Positions 44,092 to 52,930 are shown, numbered from the stretch's first letter. The stretch is DNA of 64,000 nucleotides from Butyricimonas virosa (GCF_025148635.1 NZ_CP102269.1:1984001-2048000), one strand, 5' to 3'. The notes: generated by a model from the letters alone, not told the origin. Numbers and translations: made by a program.

Positions 44092-44499
44092 ATGCCAACT
44101 ATTCAACAGTTAGTAAGAAAAGGAAGAACAAAAATCCAGGACAAGAGCAAGGCTCCGGCTTTGGATGCTTGCCCGCAAAGACGCGGGGTTTGCGTTCGTG
44201 TGTACACGACAACCCCGAAGAAACCGAACTCAGCGATGAGAAAGGTTGCCAGAGTTAGATTAACCAACGGGAAAGAGGTGAATGCCTACATTCCGGGAGA
44301 AGGACACAACTTGCAAGAGCACTCTATCGTGTTGATCAGAGGTGGTCGTGTAAAAGACCTTCCGGGAGTTCGTTATCACTTGGTTCGCGGTACATTGGAT
44401 GCTGCCGGTGTAAACGGTCGTTTACAAGGTCGTTCTAAGTATGGCGCTAAGAGACCGAAAAAAGGTGCTGCAGCAGCTCCGGCAAAAGGTAAGAAGTAA
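44092..44499 (+). CDS. rpsL: 30S ribosomal protein S12
   Basis: 135 residues. S12 sits at the decoding centre of the small subunit and checks codon-anticodon pairing. Hallmarks are TPKKPNSAMRKVARV, GEGHNLQEHS and VKDLPGVRYH; the lysines that mutate to streptomycin resistance are the wild-type residues. A lysine/alanine tail (GAAAAPAKGKK) extends the C-terminus beyond the E. coli length. First gene of the superoperon, directly behind the promoter at 44018. Confidence 0.99.
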   Translation: MPTIQQLVRKGRTKIQDKSKAPALDACPQRRGVCVRVYTTTPKKPNSAMRKVARVRLTNGKEVNAYIPGEGHNLQEHSIVLIRGGRVKDLPGVRYHLVRGTLDAAGVNGRLQGRSKYGAKRPKKGAAAAPAKGKK

Positions 44500-44550
44500 A
44501 AAGATTAATTGACAGGAGTTGTTTATGGGTTGTTCCCGAAAAGTTGAGTA

Positions 44551-44568
44551 AATGGTCGTGAGACCGTT
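44551..44568 (+). promoter_or_regulatory. GUGA-capped hairpin in the rpsL-rpsG gap
   Basis: AATGGTC pairs with GACCGTT (one G.U) around a GTGA loop, 48 bases before the rpsG start. Similar hairpins precede rpmC (51967) and rplE (53340). Role unknown. Confidence 0.5.
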
Positions 44569-44615
44569 GAAGACCGGTAAGGGCAGCGAACGAACAAATT
44601 CGTAAACTAGAAGAG

Positions 44616-45095
44616 ATGAGAAAAAGTAAACCAAAAAAAAGAATCCTGTTACCGGACCCGAAGTTCAACGACGTGTTGGTTACCCGGTTCGTTAATGATT
44701 TAATGGTAGATGGGAAGAAGTCTATCGCGTTTAGAATTTTCTATGATGCAATCGACATTGTAGACGAGAAAATGGCCAAGAAGGAAGAGAAACCTGCATT
44801 GGACATCTGGAAGCAAGCTTTGGAGAATATTACTCCGCAAGTAGAGGTTAAAAGCCGTCGTGTAGGTGGTGCAACATTCCAAGTGCCGATGGAAATCAAC
44901 CCGATGAGAAAAAGAGCTATCTCCGTGAAAAATATGATATTGTTCTCTCGCAAAAGAAGCGGAAGAAACATGGCAGAAAAACTAGCTGCTGAAATCATGG
45001 CTGCATACAAGGAAGAAGGAGCGGCTTTCAAGAAGAAAGAGGATATTCATCGTATGGCTGAAGCCAACAGAGCTTTTGCACATTTCAGATTTTAA
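44616..45095 (+). CDS. rpsG: 30S ribosomal protein S7
   Basis: 159 residues, the usual length. S7 binds the 3' major domain of 16S rRNA and starts head assembly. Recognised by RKSKPKKRILLPDPKFND, LVTRFVNDLMVDGKKSIA, EVKSRRVGGATFQVPMEI and the C-terminal MAEANRAFAHFRF. It follows rpsL after 116 bases that contain a hairpin; in E. coli S7 is the feedback regulator of this operon, which may or may not hold here. Confidence 0.99.
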   Translation: MRKSKPKKRILLPDPKFNDVLVTRFVNDLMVDGKKSIAFRIFYDAIDIVDEKMAKKEEKPALDIWKQALENITPQVEVKSRRVGGATFQVPMEINPMRKRAISVKNMILFSRKRSGRNMAEKLAAEIMAAYKEEGAAFKKKEDIHRMAEANRAFAHFRF

Positions 45096-45112
45096 TTGAA
45101 GGGATAAGATAA

Positions 45113-47215
45113 ATGGCAAAGAGAGATTTACATTTTACAAGAAACATCGGTATCATGGCTCACATTGATGCCGGTAAAACGACAACAACTGAGCGTATCC
45201 TGTATTTCACCGGAGTGAATCACAAAATCGGTGAAACGCATGACGGTACGGCTACCATGGACTGGATGGTACAAGAGCAGGAGAGAGGTATCACTATTAC
45301 TTCTGCCGCTACTACCTGTTTCTGGAATTATCAAGGTCAGCAATATAAAGTAAATATTATTGACACTCCGGGGCACGTTGACTTTACCGTTGAGGTGGAG
45401 CGTTCATTGCGTGTGTTGGACGGTGCTGTTGCATTGTTCTGTGCCGTGGGTGGAGTTGAGGCGCAATCGGAAACTGTTTGGCGTCAAGCTAATAAATACG
45501 GTGTTCCGAGAATCGCTTTCGTGAATAAAATGGACCGTTCAGGTGCTGACTTCTTCAAAGCAGTACGTGAGATCCGCGAAAAATTACACGCGAATCCTAT
45601 TCCATTACAGTTACCGATCGGTGCTGAGGATGGATTCCAGGGAGTTATCGATTTGATCGAGATGAAAGCTTACGTGTGGGAGAATGGTGAATTGGAAGCT
45701 ACGATCAAGGAAATTCCGGCGAATTTATTGGCAGAAGCTCAGGAATGGAGAGAGAAATTAGTTGAGGCCGCTGCCGTTCAGGATGAGGCTTTGATGGAGC
45801 GTTTCTTCGAAGATCCTGAATCAATCACTGTTGAAGAATTGAAAGCAGTGGTTCGTAAGGCCGTTATCGCTATGGACTTTTGTCCTGTGATGTGCGGTTC
45901 TTCATTCAAGAACAAAGGTGTTCAGAACCTGTTGGATGCTGTTATCGCTTACTTGCCGCACCCGCTGGATATTCCGGCTGCTGCTGGTAAAAGACCGCGT
46001 ACGGAAGAGGCTGTGACTTTCGAGATTGATCCGGAAGCCCCGCTTTCTGCATTGGCATTCAAGATCGCTACTGACCCGTTCGTGGGACGTTTGTGTTACA
46101 CTCGCGTTTACTCCGGTAAGATCGAGTCTGGTTCATACGTGTACAACCCGCGTACAGAGAAAAAAGAACGTATTTCTCGTTTGTTCCAAATGCACTCAAA
46201 TAAACAACAGCCGAAGGATGTAATCGAGGCCGGTGATATTTGTGCTTGTGTTGGATTTAAAGATATTCGTACTGGAGATACTCTATGTACTGAGGAAAAC
46301 CCGATCGTGTTAGAGAGTATGACTTTCCCCGAGCCAGTGATCGGTATCGCTGTAGAGCCGCTTACACAGAAAGATACTGACAAGTTGGGTATGGCTTTGT
46401 CTAAATTGGCAGAAGAGGACCCGACATTCCGTGTAAAAACGGATGAAGATTCAGGTCAAACTGTAATTAGCGGTATGGGAGAGCTTCACTTGGATATTAT
46501 CCTTGACCGTCTGAGACGTGAATTCAAGGTTGAATGTAACCAAGGAGCTCCTCAGGTGGCTTACAAAGAGGCTATTAACGGAACCGTTGAACATCGTCAC
46601 GTGTTCAAGAAGCAAACCGGAGGTCGTGGTAAATTCGCTGACATCATCTTTAGAATGGAGCCGGCTGAAGAAGGCAAAGAAGGTTTGACTTTCGTGAACG
46701 AGGTGAAGGGTGGTAATATTCCGAAGGAATTTATCCCTTCTGTAGAGAAAGGATTCAAAGATGCGATGGCTAATGGTGTTTTGGCCGGTTATGAACTTGT
46801 TAGTTTAAAGATCACTTTGCTTGACGGTTCATTCCACCCGGTTGACTCCGATGCGTTGTCTTTCGAAATGGCCGCTAAAATCGGTTATAAGGAAGCCGCT
46901 CAAAAGGCTAGACCCGTGTTGTTGGAACCGATCATGAAACTTGAGGTGGTAACCCCGGAAGAGTATATGGGAGATATTATCGGAGACTTGAACCGTCGTC
47001 GCGGACAGGTTGAAGGAATGGAATCAAGAGCTGGGGCTCGCGTGATCGAGGCTAAAGTGCCGCTAGCAGAGCAATTCGGTTACGTGACCGTTTTGAGAAC
47101 TTTGTCTTCCGGTCGTGCAAGTTCATCCATGGAATTCTCTCACTACGCTGAAGTTCCGAAGGGTATTGCCAAAGAAGTGGTAGAGAAAAATAACGGTAGA
47201 GTAGAACTATTATAA
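45113..47215 (+). CDS. fusA: Elongation factor G
   Basis: 700 residues, full length. This GTPase drives translocation of tRNA and mRNA on the ribosome. G1 AHIDAGKT, switch region RGITITSAA, G3 DTPGHVDF and G4 NKMD are intact, followed by domains II-V (GELHLDIILDRLRREF; FHPVDSDALSFEMA). It starts 17 bases after rpsG and is followed directly by rpsJ instead of tuf, which is the normal order in Bacteroidetes. Confidence 0.99.
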   Translation: MAKRDLHFTRNIGIMAHIDAGKTTTTERILYFTGVNHKIGETHDGTATMDWMVQEQERGITITSAATTCFWNYQGQQYKVNIIDTPGHVDFTVEVERSLRVLDGAVALFCAVGGVEAQSETVWRQANKYGVPRIAFVNKMDRSGADFFKAVREIREKLHANPIPLQLPIGAEDGFQGVIDLIEMKAYVWENGELEATIKEIPANLLAEAQEWREKLVEAAAVQDEALMERFFEDPESITVEELKAVVRKAVIAMDFCPVMCGSSFKNKGVQNLLDAVIAYLPHPLDIPAAAGKRPRTEEAVTFEIDPEAPLSALAFKIATDPFVGRLCYTRVYSGKIESGSYVYNPRTEKKERISRLFQMHSNKQQPKDVIEAGDICACVGFKDIRTGDTLCTEENPIVLESMTFPEPVIGIAVEPLTQKDTDKLGMALSKLAEEDPTFRVKTDEDSGQTVISGMGELHLDIILDRLRREFKVECNQGAPQVAYKEAINGTVEHRHVFKKQTGGRGKFADIIFRMEPAEEGKEGLTFVNEVKGGNIPKEFIPSVEKGFKDAMANGVLAGYELVSLKITLLDGSFHPVDSDALSFEMAAKIGYKEAAQKARPVLLEPIMKLEVVTPEEYMGDIIGDLNRRRGQVEGMESRAGARVIEAKVPLAEQFGYVTVLRTLSSGRASSSMEFSHYAEVPKGIAKEVVEKNNGRVELL

Positions 47216-47230
47216 GAATTTTAGATTGCT

Positions 47231-47291
47231 GATTTACGATTCGAGAGTGATCGAGAATCGTAAATCTTAAATCATAAATCATAATTAAAAA
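47231..47291 (+). repeat. Intergenic hairpin plus AATCATAAATC-type repeat (copy 1)
   Basis: GATTTACGATTC at 47231-47242 and GAATCGTAAATC at 47255-47266 are exact inverted copies around a 12-base loop, followed by repeats of AAATCATAAATCATAA. A related unit lies between rplN and rplX (52841-52920). It fills the fusA-rpsJ gap. Confidence 0.75.
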
Positions 47292-47292
47292 C

Positions 47293-47598
47293 ATGAGCCA
47301 AAAAATCAGAATTAAGTTGAAATCTTACGATCACAACTTGGTTGACAAGTCTGCAGAGAAGATTGTAAAGACAGTGAAGGCTACCGGAGCAGTGGTTAGT
47401 GGTCCGATTCCACTTCCTACTCACAAGGGAATTTTTACTGTAAACCGCTCTACGTTCGTGAACAAAAAGAGCCGCGAGCAATTCTTGGTATGCACGTTCA
47501 AAAGATTAATCGACATCTACAGTTCAACTGCAGGTACGATTGACGCCTTGATGAAACTTGAATTACCGAGTGGTGTTGAAGTAGAGATTAAAGTTTGA
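47293..47598 (+). CDS. rpsJ: 30S ribosomal protein S10
   Basis: 101 residues. S10 lies in the 30S head near the A site and in some bacteria also acts with NusB in antitermination. Typical parts: IRIKLKSYDHNLVDKSAEKIV, GPIPLPTHKGIFTVNRS, FKRLIDIYSSTAGTIDALMKLELPSGVEV. First gene of the S10 part of the superoperon. The repeat-filled gap before it has no recognised promoter, so it is probably cotranscribed with fusA. Confidence 0.99.
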   Translation: MSQKIRIKLKSYDHNLVDKSAEKIVKTVKATGAVVSGPIPLPTHKGIFTVNRSTFVNKKSREQFLVCTFKRLIDIYSSTAGTIDALMKLELPSGVEVEIKV

Positions 47599-47663
47599 TA
47601 ACGGCGAAAACCTATGTCGTTATTAAGAGATTGAAAACCTATTTTTAAAAAGAGAAAAAAGAG

Positions 47664-48281
47664 ATGCCAGGTTTAATTGGAAAAAAAGTCGGAATGACTT
47701 CCGTATTCAGTGCCGAGGGAAAAAGTATTCCATGCACTGTGATTGAGGCCGGTCCATGTGTTGTAACCCAAGTAAAGACTATTGAGAAAGATGGTTACAC
47801 AGCAATTCAGTTGGGTTTTGATGACAAAAAAGAGAAAAACACAACCAAACCGCTAAGTGGACACTTTAAAAAGGCAGGCACAACTCCGAAAAGAAAACTC
47901 GTGGAATTTTCAGGGTATGATGTCGAGTACAAGTTAGGTGATGTAATTGACGTGAACTTGTTCGAAGGAACAGAGTACGTTGATGTAGTCGGGACTAGTA
48001 AAGGAAAAGGTTTCCAAGGTGTTGTGAAACGCCATGGATTTGCCGGAGTAGGAGAGGCTACTCACGGTCAGCACAACCGTCAAAGAAAACCGGGATCTAT
48101 CGGTGCTTGTTCTACACCGTCACGCGTGTTCAAAGGAATGCGTATGGGTGGGCAAACAGGTGGTGACAGAATAACGGTTCAGAACTTGGAAGTGCTGAAA
48201 GTGATACCTGAAAATAATTTGTTATTGGTGAAGGGTTCTATTCCCGGAGCTAAAGGTTCATACGTAATTATCGAGAAGTAA
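47664..48281 (+). CDS. rplC: 50S ribosomal protein L3
   Basis: 205 residues, normal length. L3 helps form the peptidyl transferase centre by reaching into it with a long loop. Seen: GLIGKKVGMTSVF, the GQHNRQRKPGSIG and FKGMRMGGQTGG parts, and the end GSYVIIEK. The final base of its TAA stop is the first base of the rplD ATG, so the two are translationally coupled. Confidence 0.99.
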   Translation: MPGLIGKKVGMTSVFSAEGKSIPCTVIEAGPCVVTQVKTIEKDGYTAIQLGFDDKKEKNTTKPLSGHFKKAGTTPKRKLVEFSGYDVEYKLGDVIDVNLFEGTEYVDVVGTSKGKGFQGVVKRHGFAGVGEATHGQHNRQRKPGSIGACSTPSRVFKGMRMGGQTGGDRITVQNLEVLKVIPENNLLLVKGSIPGAKGSYVIIEK

Positions 48282-48919
48282 TGGAGTTAAGTGTATTAAA
48301 CATTGCCGGACAAGAGACAGGCAGGAAGGTAGAGTTAAACGACGCTATCTTCGGGATTCAGCCTAACGAGCACGCTATTTATCTTGATGTAAAGCAGTTT
48401 TTAGCGAACAACCGCCAAGGGACCCACAAGTCAAAACAAAGAAATGAAATTTCCGGTAGTACCCGCAAGCTGAAAAAGCAAAAAGGTACCGGTGGCGCCC
48501 GTGCAGGTGGTATCAAGAACCCTCTGTTTAGAGGAGGGGGTAGAGTGTTTGGACCCGTACCAAGAGATTATAGCTTCAAATTGAACAAGAAGCTGAAAAG
48601 ATTGGCCCGTAAATCAGCACTATCTGTAAAAGCCGCCTCTAATGCGGTAACTATTGTTGAGGATCTCAACTTCGAGGCACCGAAAACAAAACAGATGATT
48701 CAGCTGTTTAACAACCTGAAATTAGATAATCGTAACATCCTGTTGGTTACCAATGATATGAACGATAATGTTCTGTTGTCAGCTCGTAACTTACAATACG
48801 TGGATGTGATGAGAGTTAGCGATCTTGCAACTTACAATATCATGAGAGCTAAGAGTCTTGTGTTCGTTGAAAGTTCAGTGCAGGGCCTAAATGAAATGTT
48901 CAATCTTAATGAAGAGTAA
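48281..48919 (+). CDS. rplD: 50S ribosomal protein L4
   Basis: 212 residues. L4 lines the peptide exit tunnel through an extended loop, recognised here as GTHKSKQRNEISGSTRK and QKGTGGARAGGIKNPLFRGGG. The globular part contains LARKSALSVKA. In gammaproteobacteria L4 represses its own operon; whether this happens here is unknown. Overlaps rplC by one base, followed by rplW after three bases. Confidence 0.99.
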   Translation: MELSVLNIAGQETGRKVELNDAIFGIQPNEHAIYLDVKQFLANNRQGTHKSKQRNEISGSTRKLKKQKGTGGARAGGIKNPLFRGGGRVFGPVPRDYSFKLNKKLKRLARKSALSVKAASNAVTIVEDLNFEAPKTKQMIQLFNNLKLDNRNILLVTNDMNDNVLLSARNLQYVDVMRVSDLATYNIMRAKSLVFVESSVQGLNEMFNLNEE

Positions 48920-48922
48920 GAC

Positions 48923-49213
48923 ATGCAAGTAATTGTGAAGCCCATTTTGTCAGAAAAAATGACTGCATTGACTGACAAGCAGAACAGAGTAGCATTCGTT
49001 GTTAGCAAAGCAGCGAATAAATTAGAGATTAAGAGAGCAGTTGAAGCGATGTATAGCGTGACCGTGAAATCCGTGAACACGATGGTGTACCAAGGAGATG
49101 CTAAATCTCGTTACACGAAAGCAGGTGTTATTTCCGGAAGAACCGCTTCCTTCAAGAAAGCAATTGTGACCTTAGCAGAAGGTGATAGTATTGATTTTTT
49201 TAGCAATATTTAA
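48923..49213 (+). CDS. rplW: 50S ribosomal protein L23
   Basis: 96 residues. L23 sits at the tunnel exit and is the docking site for trigger factor and SRP. Parts VIVKPILSEKMTALT, NRVAFVVSKAANKLEIKRAVE and FKKAIVTLAEGDSIDFF fit the family. Normal length and short spacing on both sides place it firmly in the operon. Confidence 0.98.
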   Translation: MQVIVKPILSEKMTALTDKQNRVAFVVSKAANKLEIKRAVEAMYSVTVKSVNTMVYQGDAKSRYTKAGVISGRTASFKKAIVTLAEGDSIDFFSNI

Positions 49214-49218
49214 TTAAG

Positions 49219-50043
49219 ATGGCTGTAAGAAAATTAAACCCTGTAACTCCTGGTCAGAGACATAAGGTAGCGATTACCTTTGATCAGTTGACTACAGATA
49301 GACCTGAGAAATCATTGTTAGGACCAAAGAGTAAAACTGGTGGACGTAATAACACCGGTAAAATGACAATGAGATATATAGGTGGTGGTCATAAACAAAG
49401 ATACAGAATAATAGATTTTAAACGCGACAAGGATAATGTTCCGGCTCGTGTTGCAACGATCGAGTATGATCCCAATCGTACGGCGAGAATTGCTCTATTA
49501 GTGTATGCAGATGGAGAAAAACGTTACATCGTGGCACCGGATGGTTTGCAAGTTGGTCAAACCGTGATGAGTGGTGCAGGTGTTGCTCCTGAAGTTGGAA
49601 ATGCATTGTTCTTATCTGAAATCCCATTAGGTACAATCATTCATAACATCGAGTTAAGACCGCAACAAGGAGCCGTGATGGCTCGTAGTGCCGGTTCTTA
49701 CGCTCAGTTAGTAGCAAGAGAAGGAAAATACGCTTCAATCAAGTTACCTTCTGGTGAAGTTCGTATGGTACTGTTAACCTGTCGTGCAACTGTTGGTACG
49801 GTGTCAAATTCCGACCACGCGTTGGAACGTTCAGGTAAAGCAGGACGTACTCGCTGGTTAGGCCGCAGACCTCGCGTGAGAGGTGTTGTAATGAACCCGG
49901 TTGATCACCCGATGGGTGGTGGTGAAGGCCGCGCTTCAGGAGGACATCCTCGTTCAAGAAAAGGCTTGTTGGCTAAGGGTTACAAGACTAGAGCTCCTAA
50001 GAAACACTCTAGCAAGTATATCATAGAAAGAAGGAAAAAATAA
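49219..50043 (+). CDS. rplB: 50S ribosomal protein L2
   Basis: 274 residues. L2 binds 23S rRNA next to the peptidyl transferase centre and is needed for subunit joining. Seen: SKTGGRNNTGKMTMRYIGGG, the central RNA-binding barrel, and the conserved HPMGGGEGRASGGHPRSRKG with the essential histidine-containing loop. Starts five bases after rplW. Confidence 0.99.
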   Translation: MAVRKLNPVTPGQRHKVAITFDQLTTDRPEKSLLGPKSKTGGRNNTGKMTMRYIGGGHKQRYRIIDFKRDKDNVPARVATIEYDPNRTARIALLVYADGEKRYIVAPDGLQVGQTVMSGAGVAPEVGNALFLSEIPLGTIIHNIELRPQQGAVMARSAGSYAQLVAREGKYASIKLPSGEVRMVLLTCRATVGTVSNSDHALERSGKAGRTRWLGRRPRVRGVVMNPVDHPMGGGEGRASGGHPRSRKGLLAKGYKTRAPKKHSSKYIIERRKK

Positions 50044-50062
50044 CTGATTAATTATTGATGTT

Positions 50063-50332
50063 ATGAGTCGTTCGTTAAAAAAAGGCCCTTTTATTGATTT
50101 CAAGTTAGAGAGAAAAGTATTGGTAATGAATGAGTCCAATAAGAAATCGGTTGTTAAAACCTGGGCTCGTCGTTCCATGATCTCTCCGGACTTCGTAGGG
50201 CACACTATCGCTGTACACAACGGTAATAAATTTATCCCGGTATTCGTGACTGAAAATATGGTAGGTCATAAATTGGGGGAATTCGCGCCGACACGTACAT
50301 TTAGAGGCCATGCTGATAAAAAGAAAAAATAA
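50063..50332 (+). CDS. rpsS: 30S ribosomal protein S19
   Basis: 89 residues. S19 binds the 16S rRNA head with S13. Hallmarks: SRSLKKGPFIDFKLERKV, WARRSMISPDFVGHTIAVHNG and KLGEFAPTRTFRGHADKKKK. Standard position between L2 and L22. Confidence 0.99.
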   Translation: MSRSLKKGPFIDFKLERKVLVMNESNKKSVVKTWARRSMISPDFVGHTIAVHNGNKFIPVFVTENMVGHKLGEFAPTRTFRGHADKKKK

Positions 50333-50368
50333 TGCATGGTAAAGTTGAACTAAAGAAGATGTATTAAA

Positions 50369-50788
50369 ATGGGTGCAAGAAAAAGATTAAGAGCAAATCA
50401 GAATAAAGAAGCCAAAAAAGAGAAGGCTTTTGCAATTCTTCGCGATTGTCCTACATCTCCTCAAAAAATGAGATTGGTGGCAGACCTGATCCGCGGAGTA
50501 GATGTACAAAAAGCTTTGGATATGCTTAAATTTTGTCCTAAAGAAGCTGCTCGTAGAGTTGAAAAGTTGTTGCTTTCAGCAATTGCTAACTGGGAACAAA
50601 AGAACGAGGGTAAACGTGTTGACGAAGCGTCCTTGTTCGTGCAGGAAATTTTCGTTGACGGTGCGGGTATGTTGAAAAGACTTAGACCGGCTCCGCAAGG
50701 AAGAGCACACCGGATTCGTAAACGTTCAAATCACGTGACGATCGTGTTGGGAAGCAAGACAGCTGTTGAAAACATTACAAAAGAATAG
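50369..50788 (+). CDS. rplV: 50S ribosomal protein L22
   Basis: 139 residues, longer than the 110 of E. coli because of a basic N-terminal extension (MGARKRLRANQNKEAKKEKA), as in other Bacteroidetes. L22 lines the exit tunnel opposite L4; the beta-hairpin part LKRLRPAPQGRAHRIRKRSNH is intact. The core also shows DCPTSPQKMRLVADLIRG. Confidence 0.98.
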   Translation: MGARKRLRANQNKEAKKEKAFAILRDCPTSPQKMRLVADLIRGVDVQKALDMLKFCPKEAARRVEKLLLSAIANWEQKNEGKRVDEASLFVQEIFVDGAGMLKRLRPAPQGRAHRIRKRSNHVTIVLGSKTAVENITKE

Positions 50789-50793
50789 TTAGC

Positions 50794-51522
50794 ATGGGAC
50801 AGAAAGTTAATCCAATAAGCAATAGATTAGGAATCATCAGAGGATGGGATTCTAACTGGTTTGGCGGTAAGAACTATGGCGATAAATTGGTGGAAGATTA
50901 CAAGATCAGAAAGTATCTGAACGCCCGTCTCGCTAAAGCAGGAATCGCTAAGATTGTTATCGAGAGAACCCTGAAGCTAATCACAATCACGATCAACACC
51001 GCTCGTCCGGGTATCATTATCGGTAAAGGCGGACAAGAAGTTGATAAGTTGAAGGAAGAGCTGAAGAAGATCACCGATAAGGAAGTTCAAATTAATATCT
51101 TCGAGATCAAGCGTCCCGAGTTGGATGCCGTGATCGTGGGTAATAATATAGCTCGTCAGCTGGAAGGTCGTGTGGCTTACCGTAGAGCAATCAAGATGGC
51201 TATCGCTTCTACCATGAGAATGGGGGCAGAAGGTATCAAAATCTTGATTTCCGGTCGTTTGAACGGTGCCGAGATGGCAAGAGCCGAAATCTACAAAGAA
51301 GGTAGAATTCCATTGCACACGTTCCGTGCTGATATTGATTACGCTCAGGCCGAGGCATTGACGACTTACGGCCAGCTGGGTATCAAAGTTTGGATTTGCA
51401 AGGGAGAAGTTTACGGAAAACGTGAGCTGGTTCCGAATGCATTGGTTGGCGCTCAGAAAGAGAATAACAACCGTCCGAACAATGCCGGCAAAAAAGGCGG
51501 GTTCAAAAAGAGAAAAAAATAG
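50794..51522 (+). CDS. rpsC: 30S ribosomal protein S3
   Basis: 242 residues. S3 forms part of the mRNA entry channel. Seen: GQKVNPISNRLGIIRGWDSNW, the KH domain with GRPGIIIGKGG-like motif (ARPGIIIGKGGQEVDKL) and the C-terminal GRLNGAEMARAEIYKEGRIPLHTFRAD. Ends in a lysine-rich tail. Starts five bases after rplV. Confidence 0.99.
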   Translation: MGQKVNPISNRLGIIRGWDSNWFGGKNYGDKLVEDYKIRKYLNARLAKAGIAKIVIERTLKLITITINTARPGIIIGKGGQEVDKLKEELKKITDKEVQINIFEIKRPELDAVIVGNNIARQLEGRVAYRRAIKMAIASTMRMGAEGIKILISGRLNGAEMARAEIYKEGRIPLHTFRADIDYAQAEALTTYGQLGIKVWICKGEVYGKRELVPNALVGAQKENNNRPNNAGKKGGFKKRKK

Positions 51523-51551
51523 TCTTTTAACTTTTAAATAGATCAAGAGCT

Positions 51552-51971
51552 ATGTTACAGCCAAAAAGGACTAAATACAGAAGATCGCAGAAAGGGAGAA
51601 TGAGAGGGAATGCCCAGAGGGGACATGAACTTGCATTTGGATCTTTCGGGATCAAGGCGTTGGAGAATATGTGGATTGAACAACGCCAGATTGAAGCAGC
51701 CCGTGTTGCAGTAACTCGTTATATGCAAAGACAGGGTCAGATATGGATTCGTATATTTCCAGATAAACCTATTACTAAGAAACCCGCTGAGGTTCGTATG
51801 GGTAAGGGTAAGGGATCTCCAGAAGGATTCGTTGCTCCTGTTACTCCGGGTCGTATTCTTTTCGAGGCAGATGGAGTACCGTATGCAATCGCTAAAGAGG
51901 CTTTGCGCCTGGCAGCACAAAAGCTACCCATCGCTACTAAGTTCGTGGTTAGACGTGATTACACTGAGTAG
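51552..51971 (+). CDS. rplP: 50S ribosomal protein L16
   Basis: 139 residues. L16 organises the A-site tRNA region of 23S rRNA. Seen: LQPKRTKYRRSQKGRMRG, FGSFGIKALENMWIEQRQIEAAR, WIRIFPDKPITKKPAEVRMGKGKG. Its TAG stop codon lies inside the stem of a small GUGA hairpin that precedes rpmC. Confidence 0.99.
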   Translation: MLQPKRTKYRRSQKGRMRGNAQRGHELAFGSFGIKALENMWIEQRQIEAARVAVTRYMQRQGQIWIRIFPDKPITKKPAEVRMGKGKGSPEGFVAPVTPGRILFEADGVPYAIAKEALRLAAQKLPIATKFVVRRDYTE

Positions 51972-51984
51972 TCGTGAGACTATT
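51967..51984 (+). promoter_or_regulatory. GUGA-capped hairpin overlapping the rplP stop codon
   Basis: AGTAGTC pairs with GACTATT (one G.U) around a GTGA loop, 32 bases before the rpmC start. Same layout as the hairpins at 44551 and 53340. Confidence 0.5.
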
Positions 51985-52015
51985 TTGAATTTCGAAACGA
52001 AAAATTGTAAGAGAA

Positions 52016-52210
52016 ATGAAAACATCAGAAATTAAGGATTTAACCACTGAAGAGATAAGAGAAAAGATCGAGACAGAAAAAGCTGCCTTGACCAAGATGA
52101 AGATGAACCATGCTGTTTCTCCTCTTGAGAATCCGATGTTAATCCGGACGACAAGAAGAAACATCGCTAGATTGATGACGGAGTTACGCAAACGTGAATT
52201 AAATAAGTAG
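52016..52210 (+). CDS. rpmC: 50S ribosomal protein L29
   Basis: 64 residues, two helices as expected (SEIKDLTTEEIREKIETEKA; NPMLIRTTRRNIARLMTELRKREL). L29 lies at the tunnel exit near L23. Position between L16 and S17 is standard. Confidence 0.98.
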   Translation: MKTSEIKDLTTEEIREKIETEKAALTKMKMNHAVSPLENPMLIRTTRRNIARLMTELRKRELNK

Positions 52211-52217
52211 TAGAAAA

Positions 52218-52472
52218 ATGGAAAGAAATCTTAGAAAAGAGCGTACCGGTCTTGTGGTAAGCAACAAGATGGACAAATCTATCACGGTTGCCGTTCATTT
52301 TAAGGAGAAGCACCCGATTTACGGGAAGTTCGTCAACAAGACCAAGAAGTTCACTGCTCACGATGAGAAAAATGAATGTAACATCGGGGATACAGTGAGA
52401 ATTATGGAGACCCGTCCTTTGAGTAAAACCAAGAGATGGAGATTAGTTGAAATCATTGAAAGAGCTAAGTAA
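52218..52472 (+). CDS. rpsQ: 30S ribosomal protein S17
   Basis: 84 residues, OB fold. S17 is a primary 16S rRNA-binding protein that helps fold the 5' domain. Seen: RKERTGLVVSNKMDKSITVAV, KFTAHDEKNECNIGDTVRIMETRPLSKTKRWRLV. Followed by rplN after two bases. Confidence 0.98.
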   Translation: MERNLRKERTGLVVSNKMDKSITVAVHFKEKHPIYGKFVNKTKKFTAHDEKNECNIGDTVRIMETRPLSKTKRWRLVEIIERAK

Positions 52473-52474
52473 TC

Positions 52475-52840
52475 ATGATACAACAAGAGAGTAGATTGAC
52501 CGTAGCCGACAACAGCGGTGCTAGAGAAGTGCTTTGTATCCGTGTTCTTGGTGGTACCAAGAAAAGATATGCACGCGTAGGCGATAAAATCGTTGTTGCC
52601 GTGAAGAACGCCATCCCGAACGGTGAAGTAAAGAAAGGTTCAGTTAGTAAGGCTGTGGTAGTTCGTGTAAGTAAAGAGTACAGACGTCCGGACGGATCTT
52701 ATATCCGCTTTGATGACAATGCTTGCGTGTTATTGAACAACGCGGGTGAAATGAGAGGAACTCGTATCTTCGGACCTGTTGCCAGAGAAGTTCGTGAGGG
52801 TTATACCAAAATTGTGTCATTAGCCCCCGAGGTACTTTAA
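52475..52840 (+). CDS. rplN: 50S ribosomal protein L14
   Basis: 121 residues. L14 forms an intersubunit bridge with 16S rRNA. Hallmarks: MIQQESRLTVADNSGAREVL, RVGDKIVVAVKNAIPNG and ARIFGPVAREVR-type end (TRIFGPVAREVREGYTKIVSLAPEVL). After it comes a repeat-containing gap of 90 bases. Confidence 0.99.
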   Translation: MIQQESRLTVADNSGAREVLCIRVLGGTKKRYARVGDKIVVAVKNAIPNGEVKKGSVSKAVVVRVSKEYRRPDGSYIRFDDNACVLLNNAGEMRGTRIFGPVAREVREGYTKIVSLAPEVL

Positions 52841-52920
52841 GATTTTAGATTTATGATTTTGGATTGCAGACGAATAATCGAATTTCTTGAATCATAAATC
52901 GTAAATCATAAATCATAAAT
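52841..52920 (+). repeat. AATCATAAATC-type intergenic repeat (copy 2)
   Basis: GATTTATGATT at 52848-52858 pairs with AATCATAAATC at 52890-52900, followed by further GTAAATCATAAATCATAAAT units. It resembles the repeat in the fusA-rpsJ gap (47231-47291), with the same TTTTAGATT opening and the same AAATCATAAATCATAA ending. Confidence 0.7.
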
Positions 52921-52930
52921 AATTTATACG

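Noticed and set aside
47216..47292. Missing tuf gene between fusA and rpsJ as a deletion
   Set aside because: fusA followed directly by rpsJ is the normal order in Bacteroidetes, so nothing is missing.
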